DNA of 64,000 nt from Devosia oryzisoli (GTDB taxonomy: Bacteria > Pseudomonadota > Alphaproteobacteria > Rhizobiales > Devosiaceae): positions 1,178,001 through 1,242,000 of the forward strand of contig NZ_JACYFU010000001.1 of assembly GCF_014837245.1 (NCBI RefSeq), given 5' to 3'. Both the position numbers and the translations under genes were made by a program. This document shows, piece after piece, positions 27,580 through 35,436 of this stretch (its first letter is position 1; every line of letters begins with the position of its first letter). A model generated the notes under the pieces. That model was not told where the DNA came from and did not search any database. It saw only the letters and a program-made list of their open reading frames with translations.

Positions 27580-28904
27580 CGCGCGGCGTCATCGTCTTTG
27601 TCGACGACGAGCCGGAATTGTGCCAGGCCGCCGAGGATTGGCTGGGCGTTTCCGGGTTCACCATCGCGACCTTCACCGACCCATGCCGGGCGCTGGACGC
27701 CGTCGATCCGGCAGAAGTCGATTGTATCGTCACCGATGTGCGCATGCCGGTCGTTTCGGGGCTCGAGGTGCTGCGGCACTTTCGGCAAGTGGACGCGGAC
27801 CTGCCGGTGGTCCTGTTGACGGGGCATGGCGATGTTGCGCTGGCCGTCGATGCGATGCGGCAGGGCGCGCATGATTTCCTGCAGAAGCCCTATGATGCGG
27901 ACCATCTCGTGGCAGTGCTCGACCGGGCGGTGGCCCAGCGGCGGGCGCTGCAGGAACTGAAGCGGCTCCGGCGCGGCGATGGCGCCGCCACCATGGAGGA
28001 CCGGCTGGTCGGGCAGTCCCTGGCGATCGCGCAGCTGCGGCGCTCGGTGTTGCACCTGGCCGACATCGACGTGGACGTGCTGATCACCGGCGAAACGGGA
28101 ACCGGCAAGGAAGTCGTGGCGCGGGCGCTGCACGATTTCGGGGCCCGATCGCAGGGACATTTCGTGGCCATCAACTGCGCTGCCATTCCCGAAACGGTGT
28201 TCGAGAGCGAATTGTTCGGGCACGCCAAGGGTGCCTTCACCGGGGCGGCGGGCGAACGGATCGGGCGGCTCGAGCACGGGCGAGGCGGCACCGTTTTTCT
28301 CGACGAGATCGAATCCATGCCGTTGGCGCTGCAGGCCAAGGTGCTTCGGGCGATCCAGGAGCGAACGGTGGAGCCGCTGGGGACCAACGTCGTGCGGCCG
28401 ATCGACGTGCGGTTCATCGCGGCCAGCAAGGTGGACCTGCGGGAGGAAGCCGCCGCCGGGCGCTTCCGGTCCGACCTCTATTTTCGGCTCGCGACCGTCG
28501 ACCTGCAAATCCCGCCCCTCCGCGCGCGCAAGGAGGACATCGAAATGCTGTTCACCCGCTTCGCCTTGGCCGCGGCGCACCGCTTCGGCCTGCCGCACCC
28601 CCATCTCGATGCGGTGGAACTGGCGCAGTATCGCGAGCAGAATTGGCCGGGCAATGTGCGGGAGCTCAAAGCGGCAGCGGAGCGGCGGGTTCTGGGGCTG
28701 GGGGCTGGATCGGCCGCGCCAACCGCCCCGGACGGCAGCAGCACCCTGCCCGAACTGGTGGCGCGGTTCGAGGCCGGATTGATCCTGGACGCCCTGCGGG
28801 ACGCCAACGGGGTATCCGCCGAGGCGGCCGAAAAGCTCGGCATCGCGCGCCGGACCCTCAACGAGAAGATCGTCCGCTACGGGTTGCGCGATCACGCCCA
28901 ATAG
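27576..28904 (+). CDS. DctD/NtrC-like sigma-54 response regulator
   Basis: A 442-residue activator in three parts. The receiver has the phospho-acceptor Asp54 (IVTDVRMP) and the conserved Lys in FLQKPYD. The AAA+ domain has Walker A GETGTGKE, the sigma-54 contact loop GAFTGA, Walker B TVFLDEIE and the arginine-finger region FRSDLYFRLATV. The C-terminal Fis-type helix-turn-helix is EAAEKLGIARRTLNEKI. It hydrolyses ATP to open sigma-54 promoter complexes when phosphorylated by the kinase it overlaps (ATGA). A matching sigma-54 promoter lies 100 bases downstream, before the TRAP genes. Confidence 0.94.
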   Translation: MTRGVIVFVDDEPELCQAAEDWLGVSGFTIATFTDPCRALDAVDPAEVDCIVTDVRMPVVSGLEVLRHFRQVDADLPVVLLTGHGDVALAVDAMRQGAHDFLQKPYDADHLVAVLDRAVAQRRALQELKRLRRGDGAATMEDRLVGQSLAIAQLRRSVLHLADIDVDVLITGETGTGKEVVARALHDFGARSQGHFVAINCAAIPETVFESELFGHAKGAFTGAAGERIGRLEHGRGGTVFLDEIESMPLALQAKVLRAIQERTVEPLGTNVVRPIDVRFIAASKVDLREEAAAGRFRSDLYFRLATVDLQIPPLRARKEDIEMLFTRFALAAAHRFGLPHPHLDAVELAQYREQNWPGNVRELKAAAERRVLGLGAGSAAPTAPDGSSTLPELVARFEAGLILDALRDANGVSAEAAEKLGIARRTLNEKIVRYGLRDHAQ

Positions 28905-28906
28905 CG

Positions 28907-28966
28907 GGCGGATTTCCGCCACAGGTCCAGCGGCTTTGGCGCTCATCCGCCGGAACTGATTCCGCC
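28907..28966 (+). promoter_or_regulatory. Candidate upstream activator sites for the sigma-54 regulator
   Basis: An inverted repeat GGCGGA-TT-TCCGCC lies at 28907-28920, and TCCGCC recurs at 28946-28951 and 28961-28966. The cluster is 40-100 bases upstream of the -24 element at 29005, the normal distance for an NtrC-family enhancer. Binding by the DctD-like protein is inferred from position only. Confidence 0.45.
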
Positions 28967-29004
28967 CGAAGCTCTAAGCCCTTGATAATGCTATATCTCG
29001 CTCG

Positions 29005-29020
29005 TGGCATGGCGCTTGCA
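29005..29020 (+). promoter_or_regulatory. Sigma-54 promoter (-24/-12)
   Basis: TGGCATG at 29005-29011, four bases, then TTGCA at 29016-29020: an almost exact fit to the consensus TGGCAYR-N4-TTGCW with the GG and GC dinucleotides ten bases apart. Transcription would start near 29030, about 50 bases before the TAXI gene. It follows directly on the gene for a GAFTGA activator. Confidence 0.88.
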
Positions 29021-29082
29021 ACTTAGGTGTTGTGCGCGATCTCGGTCGCGTTCCGGATCAACATGCACAGGGAGGAAAAAGC

Positions 29083-30039
29083 ATGTCGTTTGTTCCCACA
29101 CGTCCCATCGCCGGCCTATTGATGGGGGTGGCTCTGATCGCCAGTGCCGCTCCGGCACAATCGCAGGAGTACATCAACATCCTCACCGGCGGCACCTCGG
29201 GCGTCTACTACCCGCTCGGTGTAGCCCTCTCGGAAATCTATGCCGAGAACATCGAGGGCGCCCGCACCCAGGTCCAGGCCACCAAGGCGTCCGTCGAAAA
29301 CCTGAACCTGCTGCAGCAGGAAAAGGGTGAACTGGCCTTTGCCCTTGGCGATTCCGTGAAGGCCGGCTGGGAAGGCGTAGAGGAAGCCGGTTTCCCGGCC
29401 CCGCTGACAGAACTGCGCGCCATCGCCGCCATCTACCCCAACTACGTGCAGGTGGTTGCCAGCGGGGAATCCGGCATCGAGTCCTTCGCCGACCTCAAGG
29501 GCAAGTCCATGTCGGTCGGCGCTCCGGCGTCGGGCACGGAGCTCAATGCGCGGGCCATCTTCGCGGCCTCGGACATGAGCTATGACGACCTCGGCAAGCT
29601 CGAGTACCTGCCCTATGCGGAATCGGCCGAGTTGATGAAGAACCGGCAGCTCGACTCGACGCTGCAGTCGTCCGGCCTGGGCGTGGCCTTCATCAAGGAC
29701 CTGTCGGCCACCATGGACATCAACCTCGTGGCCATTCCGGCCGATGTGGTGAACAAGATCGGTGCGCCCTATGTGCCGGCCGTGATCCCCGCGGGCACCT
29801 ATGACGGGCAGGACGAGGACGTGCCGACCGCAGCGATCGGCAACATCCTGGTTACCCGCGCGGGCGTCAGCGACGAGACCGCCTACCAGATGACCAAGCT
29901 GCTGTTCGAGAACCTCGACCGCCTGAAGTCGGCCCACTCCGCTGCCGGCGCGATCGACCCGGCCAAGGCCACCGAAGGGCTGACGATCCCGCTGCATCCG
30001 GGCGCCGAGCGCTACTACAAGGAAGCCGGGCTGCTCTAA
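29083..30039 (+). CDS. TAXI family TRAP transporter solute-binding protein
   Basis: A 318-residue periplasmic binding protein of the TRAP-associated extracytoplasmic immunogenic (TAXI) type. The signal peptide ends near AAPAQSQE; YINILTGGTSGVYYPLGVALSEIY is the family's opening glycine-rich strand and YVQVVAS plus KSMSVGAPASGTELNAR are also typical. TAXI systems import small organic acids such as 2-oxoglutarate or glutamate, with Na+ or H+ coupling; the substrate here is unknown. The ATG at 29083 has GGAGG eight bases upstream. It is the first gene after the sigma-54 promoter and is followed by a hairpin and the fused permease. Confidence 0.93.
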   Translation: MSFVPTRPIAGLLMGVALIASAAPAQSQEYINILTGGTSGVYYPLGVALSEIYAENIEGARTQVQATKASVENLNLLQQEKGELAFALGDSVKAGWEGVEEAGFPAPLTELRAIAAIYPNYVQVVASGESGIESFADLKGKSMSVGAPASGTELNARAIFAASDMSYDDLGKLEYLPYAESAELMKNRQLDSTLQSSGLGVAFIKDLSATMDINLVAIPADVVNKIGAPYVPAVIPAGTYDGQDEDVPTAAIGNILVTRAGVSDETAYQMTKLLFENLDRLKSAHSAAGAIDPAKATEGLTIPLHPGAERYYKEAGLL

Positions 30040-30051
30040 GGCCCGACCGAT

Positions 30052-30074
30052 GCCCGGAGGGTCTCCCTCCGGGC
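30052..30074 (+). terminator. Intercistronic hairpin after the TAXI binding-protein gene
   Basis: GCCCGGAGGG at 30052-30061 and CCCTCCGGGC at 30065-30074 form a perfect ten-pair stem with a 3-base loop but no following T tract. Such hairpins commonly protect or partly terminate the binding-protein mRNA so that it exceeds the permease mRNA. Confidence 0.7.
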
Positions 30075-30102
30075 TATTCCAAGAGTTCTGGGAGGAAACT
30101 CG

Positions 30103-32205
30103 ATGACGTCAGCAACGACGGCGGCCATGGCGCCGCAAACTGCCGAAGAAGCGGTAGAAGGACTGCCTCCGGGCTTTGGCACCGGCCTCATGGGTCGCGT
30201 GGCCTTTTGCATCGCAATCGCCTTCGCGCTGTTCCAGCTGTGGACGGCGGCCTATGGGACTTTGCCGAGCCAGGTCGTCCGCGCCATGCATGTGGGCTTC
30301 CTGCTGCTGCTGGGCTACGGGCTGGTCGGCAACCTCGTCGCCAAGACGTTGACCGGTCGCTTTTTCTTCTGGGCGCTGGGCATCATCGGCTTTCTCACAG
30401 GCGTCTATAACTGGGTGTTCTATGCCGACATCCTGCGCCGCTCCAGCTTTCTCACGCCCATGGACCTGGTGGTCGGCGGTGCGGTCATCGTTCTGGTCTT
30501 CGAGGCAGCCCGGCGCCTCATGGGATTGCCCCTGGCGATCATCTCGGGGCTGTTCCTGCTCTATTGCCTATTCGGTCAGTACCTGCCCGGAACGTTCGGC
30601 CATCGCGGCTATGACCTGGCGCAGATCATCGAGCATTTCGGCTTTGGCACCGAGGGCATCTACGGGACGCCGATCTATGTCTCGGCCGCCTATATCTTCA
30701 TCTTTGTCGTCTTCGCCGCATTTCTCGAGCGCGCCGGAATGCTGGCGCTCTTCAACGACTTTGCCCTCGGGCTGGTCGGCGGCTGGCGCGGGGGACCGGC
30801 GCAGGTCTGCACGCTTTCCTCCGCCCTGATGGGGACCATTTCGGGGTCGGGTGTCGCCAACGTGGTCGCGAGCGGCCAGTTCACGATCCCCCTGATGAAG
30901 CGCTTCGGCTTCCGGGCGGCTTTCGCCGGCGGCGTCGAGGCCACGTCCTCCATGGGCGGCCAGATCATGCCGCCCATCATGGGCGCCGTGGCCTTCATCA
31001 TGGCCGAGACGCTGGACGTGCCCTATAGCGCCATCGTCGTCGCGGCCATCATTCCCGCCATCCTCTATTTCGGCACGTGCTTCTGGGTGGTGCACCTGGA
31101 GGCCGGCAAGGCCGGGCTGAGCGGGCTCAGCAAGGACGAACTGCCCAACCCCTGGGCCGCCGTACGCGAACACTGGCCACTCGTGCTGCCCCTGGCCGCG
31201 CTGGTGTATCTGCTGTTTGCCGGCTACACGCCGATCTTTGCGGGCACCATGGGGCTGGCGCTGGTTGTGGTGCTGATCCTGGGCATGCCGCTCTCGGCAG
31301 CCATCGGACCACGCATCTTCCGGTTCGTCTTCTGGATTGCCCTTGGGCTGGCATCGGCCGCCTTCCTGCAGTTCGGCGTCAACCTCCTCGTTATGGTCAT
31401 CGCCGCGCTGGTGGTGGCCTGCATCTTCGTTCGCGGGGGGCGGGAAACGCTTGGCATCGTGCGGGATTCGCTCGCCGAGGGCGCCCGCAACGCGCTGCCG
31501 GTCGGCATCGCCTGCGCAATCGTCGGGATCGTCATCGGCACGCTCACGCTCACCGGGATTGCCTCCACCTTCATCGGCGCCGTGATCGCCATCGGAGAGA
31601 ACAACCTGTTCCTCTCGCTGGTCCTGACGATGATCACCTGCCTCGTGCTCGGCATGGGCATTCCGACCATCCCCAACTACATCATCACCTCGTCGCTCGC
31701 CGGGCCCGCGCTGCTGGAACTGGGCGTGCCGCTGCTGGTGAGCCACATGTTCGTGTTCTACTTCGGCATCATGGCCGACCTGACGCCACCGGTGGCCCTG
31801 GCCTGCTTTGCCGCGGCGCCCATGGCCAAGACGTCCGGCCTGAAGATCTCGCTGCAGGCCACCAAGCTCGCCGCGGCAGGCTTCATCGTTCCGTTCATGG
31901 CGGTCTACACGCCCTCGCTGATGCTGCAGGATGGCGGCGCCATGGCCGCCCAGTTCGGGTATCCGGTGGAGGTCGTCTATATCGTCTTCAAGACGGTGCT
32001 GGCGATCGGACTGTGGGGCGTGGCCGTGGTCGGCTTCCTCTTCGCTCGCGCCGCCGTGGTCGAGCGGATAGCGGCGTTCGCCATCGGCATCCTGCTAGTG
32101 CTGGCGCTGCCATGGACCGATGAGGTGGGCTACCTGCTCGCGATCCTCTTCATCGGCCAGCACTGGTGGCGCAACCGGCGGCAGACGGCGGCGGTGGCGG
32201 GCTGA
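30103..32205 (+). CDS. TRAP transporter permease, fused small and large subunits (DctQM-like)
   Basis: A 700-residue polytopic protein combining the small four-helix DctQ-like part (about residues 25-180) and the large DctM-like part. Conserved signatures in the large part are LMGTISGSGVANVVASG, EATSSMGGQIMPPIMGA and, later, GMGIPTIPNYI and FGIMADLTPPVALA. The fusion is the normal state in TAXI-TRAP systems. It uses the membrane ion gradient to carry the solute handed over by the TAXI protein. A strong ribosome site (GGGAGGAAA) precedes the ATG at 30103. Its stop shares a base with the start of the next gene. Confidence 0.94.
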   Translation: MTSATTAAMAPQTAEEAVEGLPPGFGTGLMGRVAFCIAIAFALFQLWTAAYGTLPSQVVRAMHVGFLLLLGYGLVGNLVAKTLTGRFFFWALGIIGFLTGVYNWVFYADILRRSSFLTPMDLVVGGAVIVLVFEAARRLMGLPLAIISGLFLLYCLFGQYLPGTFGHRGYDLAQIIEHFGFGTEGIYGTPIYVSAAYIFIFVVFAAFLERAGMLALFNDFALGLVGGWRGGPAQVCTLSSALMGTISGSGVANVVASGQFTIPLMKRFGFRAAFAGGVEATSSMGGQIMPPIMGAVAFIMAETLDVPYSAIVVAAIIPAILYFGTCFWVVHLEAGKAGLSGLSKDELPNPWAAVREHWPLVLPLAALVYLLFAGYTPIFAGTMGLALVVVLILGMPLSAAIGPRIFRFVFWIALGLASAAFLQFGVNLLVMVIAALVVACIFVRGGRETLGIVRDSLAEGARNALPVGIACAIVGIVIGTLTLTGIASTFIGAVIAIGENNLFLSLVLTMITCLVLGMGIPTIPNYIITSSLAGPALLELGVPLLVSHMFVFYFGIMADLTPPVALACFAAAPMAKTSGLKISLQATKLAAAGFIVPFMAVYTPSLMLQDGGAMAAQFGYPVEVVYIVFKTVLAIGLWGVAVVGFLFARAAVVERIAAFAIGILLVLALPWTDEVGYLLAILFIGQHWWRNRRQTAAVAG

Positions 32206-32588
32206 TGCTCTGCATCGCCAGCGCCGCCGGCGTCACCGCCCTTGCCGTCTCCTCCTTCAGCCTGAGTTGGACCCATTCGGTGGAGCACACACGCTGGGAG
32301 GAGCACTGGCAGGTCGAGGAGCGCGCGCTGCAGCTGGTTTCGGCGACAGTGGAAGGGTCCGGGGCGGGCATCGACCTGCCCCCGGATGCCCGCTGGGTGG
32401 ATGGCGGCTGGACCTACTCCCCCCATCTTCCGCCCCTCCCCTCGGTGCGGCTCGCGGCTTCCGGGGCAACCGGCGGCGGGTGGCGCCTGTGCACGGACGA
32501 GGTCTGCATGGACCTTGGCCAGGAACCGGGCGAAGAGGCGACGCTCAGCGCAGCCCCAAACTGCGAGGGTGCCGCCGATAGACGGTGA
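32205..32588 (+). CDS. DUF1850 domain protein, TRAP-associated
   Basis: A 127-residue protein with an N-terminal hydrophobic signal or anchor (MLCIASAAGVTALAVSSFS) and the DUF1850 core, recognised by WTHSVEHTRWEEHW near residue 24 and the later EGSGAGIDLPPDA. The ATG at 32205 overlaps the permease stop (TGATG), pointing to coupled translation. DUF1850 genes recur beside TAXI-TRAP permeases in bacteria, so a periplasmic accessory role is likely, but no biochemical function is established. The C-terminus has two Cys residues (RLCTDEVCMDLG), which could form a disulfide in the periplasm. Confidence 0.82.
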   Translation: MLCIASAAGVTALAVSSFSLSWTHSVEHTRWEEHWQVEERALQLVSATVEGSGAGIDLPPDARWVDGGWTYSPHLPPLPSVRLAASGATGGGWRLCTDEVCMDLGQEPGEEATLSAAPNCEGAADRR

Positions 32589-32711
32589 GGCACCTTCCCG
32601 TGTTGCGTCGCCGCGCGCTGTGCTTGACCCTCTCCCGTGCCACGGAAGGCAACGCCATGGCCGCGCTGACGTTCGTTCAGGGGAAGCACCAAGACCGGGG
32701 AGTTGAGCCGC

Positions 32712-34079
32712 ATGATCGAGACCTTCGACGCCATCATCATCGGCGGGGGCCAGGCGGGTCCCGCGCTTGCCGCACGCCTCGCAGGGGCCGGGCAGAAGGT
32801 GGTGCTGATCGAACGCCATCTGCTTGGCGGCACCTGCGTGAACACCGGCTGTACGCCCACCAAGGCGATGGTGGCCAGTGCCCATGTGGCGCACATGGCG
32901 CGTAGGGCGGACGATTATGGCGTGTCGGTGGATGGCCTGGTCTCGGTCGACATGCGGCGCGTTCGCGTGCGCAAGGATCACATCGTCGAGGCATCGCGCG
33001 ATGGCCTCAAATCCTGGCTCGAAGGGACCGATGGCGTCGATCTCTTGTTCGGCCATGCGCGGTTCGTCTCCGACCACGAGATCGCGGTGGGCGAGCGGCG
33101 GCTGACGGCGCCAAAAATCTTCATCAATGTCGGCGGGCGCGCCCGCATCCCGGACCTGCCCGGTCTCGATCAGATCACGCCCCTGACCAACAGTTCCATC
33201 CTGGAGCTCGATCAGGCGCCCGATCATCTCATCATCCTGGGCGGCGGCTACATTGCGCTGGAGTTCGCGCAGATGTTTCGCCGCTTCGGCAGCGCGGTGA
33301 CCGTGATCGAGCATGGGGACCGCCTGCTCAAGCGCGAGGACGAGGACGCTTCGGAGGTGGTGACGGAGCTTCTGGCCGGCGAGGGCGTGGTGTTCCGGCT
33401 GGGCACCGAGGCGGCCTCTGTCGCCAAGACCGATGAGGGCGTGGGCGTGACGCTGAAGAGCGGCGAAATGATCGCCGGCACACACCTGCTGGTGGCGGTG
33501 GGACGGGTGCCGAATACGGACGATCTTGGGCTTGAGGCGACCGGCATCTCGACGGACAAGCACGGCTACATCGTCACCAATCCGCGGCTCGAGACGGATG
33601 TGGAAGGCGTCTGGGCGCTGGGCGAATGCAACGGCCGTGGGGCCTTTACCCACACCAGCTACAACGACTACGAAATCGTGGCCGATAATCTGCTGGGTGG
33701 CGCATCGCGCTCGACCAAGGACAGGCAGACTGCCTATGCACTCTACACCGACCCGCCCATGGGCCGCGCGGGCATGAGCGTGGCGGACGCCCAGGCGGCG
33801 GGGCACGCCGTGCTGGTGGGCAAGCGCCCGATGACGCGCGTGTCGCGGGCCACGGAAAAGGGCGAGACGACCGGCTTCATGAAAGTGGTTGTGGATGCCA
33901 ATACCGATGCCATCCTGGGCGCCACGATCTTCGGCGTCGGCGGGGATGAGGTGGTGCATGTCCTGCTCGACGCCATCCAGGCCGGAACAACGGCCACGGC
34001 CCTGCGGCAGACCATGCACATTCACCCGACCGTTGCCGAACTGGTGCCGACGATCCTGGGGGAACTGGAGCCGGCGTGA
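32712..34079 (+). CDS. FAD-dependent pyridine nucleotide-disulfide oxidoreductase (mercuric reductase-like)
   Basis: A 455-residue class I flavoprotein disulfide reductase. The FAD motif is IIIGGGQAG, the redox-active pair is Cys42 and Cys47 in GGTCVNTGCTPTK, the NAD(P) motif is ILGGGYIALEFAQ, and the C-terminal dimerisation domain carries the catalytic His-x-His-Pro in TMHIHPTVAE. It resembles the mercuric reductase or dihydrolipoyl dehydrogenase branch, but there is no N-terminal metal-binding domain and no C-terminal vicinal Cys pair, so mercury reduction is unlikely. Substrate unknown. ATG at 32712 with GGGAG nine bases upstream, rather than the TTG at 32703. It converges on the BigR-like gene. 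Confidence 0.85.
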   Translation: MIETFDAIIIGGGQAGPALAARLAGAGQKVVLIERHLLGGTCVNTGCTPTKAMVASAHVAHMARRADDYGVSVDGLVSVDMRRVRVRKDHIVEASRDGLKSWLEGTDGVDLLFGHARFVSDHEIAVGERRLTAPKIFINVGGRARIPDLPGLDQITPLTNSSILELDQAPDHLIILGGGYIALEFAQMFRRFGSAVTVIEHGDRLLKREDEDASEVVTELLAGEGVVFRLGTEAASVAKTDEGVGVTLKSGEMIAGTHLLVAVGRVPNTDDLGLEATGISTDKHGYIVTNPRLETDVEGVWALGECNGRGAFTHTSYNDYEIVADNLLGGASRSTKDRQTAYALYTDPPMGRAGMSVADAQAAGHAVLVGKRPMTRVSRATEKGETTGFMKVVVDANTDAILGATIFGVGGDEVVHVLLDAIQAGTTATALRQTMHIHPTVAELVPTILGELEPA

Positions 34080-34106
34080 CGCCCGGCAAGCGGCTTCACA
34101 GGGCTG

Positions 34107-34451
34107 CTAGGCCGACGCGCCCGCAGCGTTACCCGGCCGGCAATAGATGTCGTACAGCGTGCCCAGCAAACGCGTTACCGCATCAGACGCCAGACGGTAG
34201 AAAATGGTCTGCCCGTCCCTGCGCGTCTTGACCAGTCCCAGCGCCCGCAGCTTGGAAAGATGCTGCGAGAGAGGCGACTGCTCGAGGTCGACGATCCGCG
34301 TGAGTTCGCTGACGCTGCGCTCCTGCTCGAGCAGATTGCAGAGGATGAGCAGGCGCTTGGGATTGGCCATTGCGGTGAGCAATTGAGCGGCCTCTTCGGC
34401 ACGCGGCTCAAGATCGGTAATGTGCATTGGAGAAATGTCGTCGGCTCGCAT
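34107..34451 (-). CDS. ArsR-family persulfide-sensing repressor, BigR/SqrR-like
   Basis: A 114-residue winged-helix repressor. Cys38 (RLLILCNLL) and Cys104 (LYDIYCRPG) are 66 residues apart, exactly the spacing of the two cysteines that form a sulfur bridge in BigR; the recognition helix is DLEQSPLSQHLSKLR. Such proteins release DNA when reactive sulfur species join the two cysteines. The ATG at 34451 is my preferred start; it falls where transcription from the TTGACC/TAATAT promoter should begin, so the message may be leaderless. An internal ATG at 34427 and a TTG at 34487 are alternatives; none has a ribosome site. It is divergent from the sulfur operon it probably represses. Confidence 0.88.
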   Translation of the reverse strand: MRADDISPMHITDLEPRAEEAAQLLTAMANPKRLLILCNLLEQERSVSELTRIVDLEQSPLSQHLSKLRALGLVKTRRDGQTIFYRLASDAVTRLLGTLYDIYCRPGNAAGASA

Positions 34452-34458
34452 GGTTGAC

Positions 34459-34487
34459 ATATTAGAATATTCGAATATATGGGTCAA
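34459..34487 (-). promoter_or_regulatory. Promoter and palindromic operator of the BigR-like gene
   Basis: On the minus strand TTGACC (34487-34482), a 17-base spacer and TAATAT (34464-34459) make an almost ideal sigma-70 promoter. A 20-base palindrome at 34459-34478, centred on GAATATTC with one mismatched pair, covers the spacer and -10. It is AT-rich in a GC-rich genome, as BigR boxes are. A repressor bound here would block its own promoter and could also affect the divergent operon starting at 34543. Confidence 0.82.
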
Positions 34488-34542
34488 TGACGTTTTTGAC
34501 CGGGGTCAGTCCCGCCCGTAACGCCCAGCCACAAATAGGACC

Positions 34543-34971
34543 ATGGAAACCGTTTTCACACCCACTGAAGCCGTCATCGGCGGCACGCTCATTGGCCTCG
34601 CGGCCGTTGCCCTCATGGCCCTGCACGGCCGGATCGCCGGGATGACTGGCATTCTCGAAGGCGTCATTGTGCCCAAAGGCGACTGGGGGTGGCGTCTCGC
34701 TTTCCTGGTGGGGGCCATCGCTGCTCCAGTTGTGATCCTGCTGCTGACGGGTACTCCCTTGCCGCTGCAGGCAGAGCTTCCCTCCTGGGCCATCATTCTG
34801 GGCGGCCTGCTTGTGGGCGTTGGCGTGTCATACGGCGGTGGCTGCACCTCAGGCCACGGCGTCTGCGGGCTGGCGCGACTCTCGACCCGGTCCATCGTTG
34901 CCACCCTCACCTTCATGGCGACGACGGCCCTGACCGTTTTCACTGTCCGTCACATCCTGGGGGGGTTCTGA
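34543..34971 (+). CDS. YeeE/YedE family sulfur transport protein, first half
   Basis: A 142-residue membrane protein with about four helices and the family motif YGGGCTSGHGVCGLARL near residues 104-120, where the cysteines in known YeeE/YedE proteins relay thiosulfate or sulfur. Full-length YeeE has about 350 residues; here the function is split over two small proteins encoded in tandem, a form also known as PmpA/PmpB-like pairs. The stop overlaps the start of the second half by one base. It is the first gene of the sulfur operon divergent from the BigR-like repressor. Confidence 0.88.
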   Translation: METVFTPTEAVIGGTLIGLAAVALMALHGRIAGMTGILEGVIVPKGDWGWRLAFLVGAIAAPVVILLLTGTPLPLQAELPSWAIILGGLLVGVGVSYGGGCTSGHGVCGLARLSTRSIVATLTFMATTALTVFTVRHILGGF

Positions 34972-35411
34972 TGCTCCTCCGCACGATATCCGCCGCAGCT
35001 ATCGGTCTTGTCTTCGGCGCCGGCATCGCCATCTCCGGCATGGCCAATCCGGCCAAAGTCCTCAACTTCTTCGACATCTTCGGCACCTGGGACCCCAGCC
35101 TCCTGCTGGTGATGGGCTCCGCCCTGATCGTGACCTTCGTGGGCTACCGGCTGGTGCTGCGCCGGCCTGCACCGGCCCTGGATCGCAAATTCCACCTGCC
35201 GACCAAGCGCGAGGTGGACGTGCCGCTCGTTGCCGGCTCGGCCCTGTTCGGCATCGGCTGGGGCATAGCTGGCTTCTGCCCCGGCGGTGCAATCCCGGCT
35301 CTGGGATCAGGCGAGCCGGCTCCGTTCATCTTCGTTGCCGCGATGATCGGTGGGATCTGGCTCGCGCGCGGGATCAAGGCTCTATCCGCCCGCCGTGCAG
35401 CCCTGGCCTGA
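34971..35411 (+). CDS. YeeE/YedE family sulfur transport protein, second half
   Basis: A 146-residue partner of the preceding protein with about four helices. SGMANPAKVLNFFDI near residue 22 and the cysteine motif GFCPGGAIPAL near residue 101 are typical. The ATG at 34971 shares its first base with the stop of the upstream gene, so translation is likely coupled and in equal amounts, which suits a heteromeric channel. It probably moves sulfur-containing anions or sulfane sulfur across the inner membrane; direction is not known. Confidence 0.88.
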   Translation: MLLRTISAAAIGLVFGAGIAISGMANPAKVLNFFDIFGTWDPSLLLVMGSALIVTFVGYRLVLRRPAPALDRKFHLPTKREVDVPLVAGSALFGIGWGIAGFCPGGAIPALGSGEPAPFIFVAAMIGGIWLARGIKALSARRAALA

Positions 35412-35436
35412 CCCTAGACCTGGAAAGGAATGTAAA

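Noticed and set aside
32130..34025. Minus-strand open frame of 631 codons opposite DUF1850 and the flavin reductase
   Set aside because: It covers two real genes and their spacer on the other strand and shows no domain.
32712..34079. Mercuric reductase with a MerR/ArsR mercury regulator
   Set aside because: The enzyme lacks MerA-specific cysteines and the adjacent ArsR protein has BigR-type cysteine spacing and sulfur-gene neighbours.
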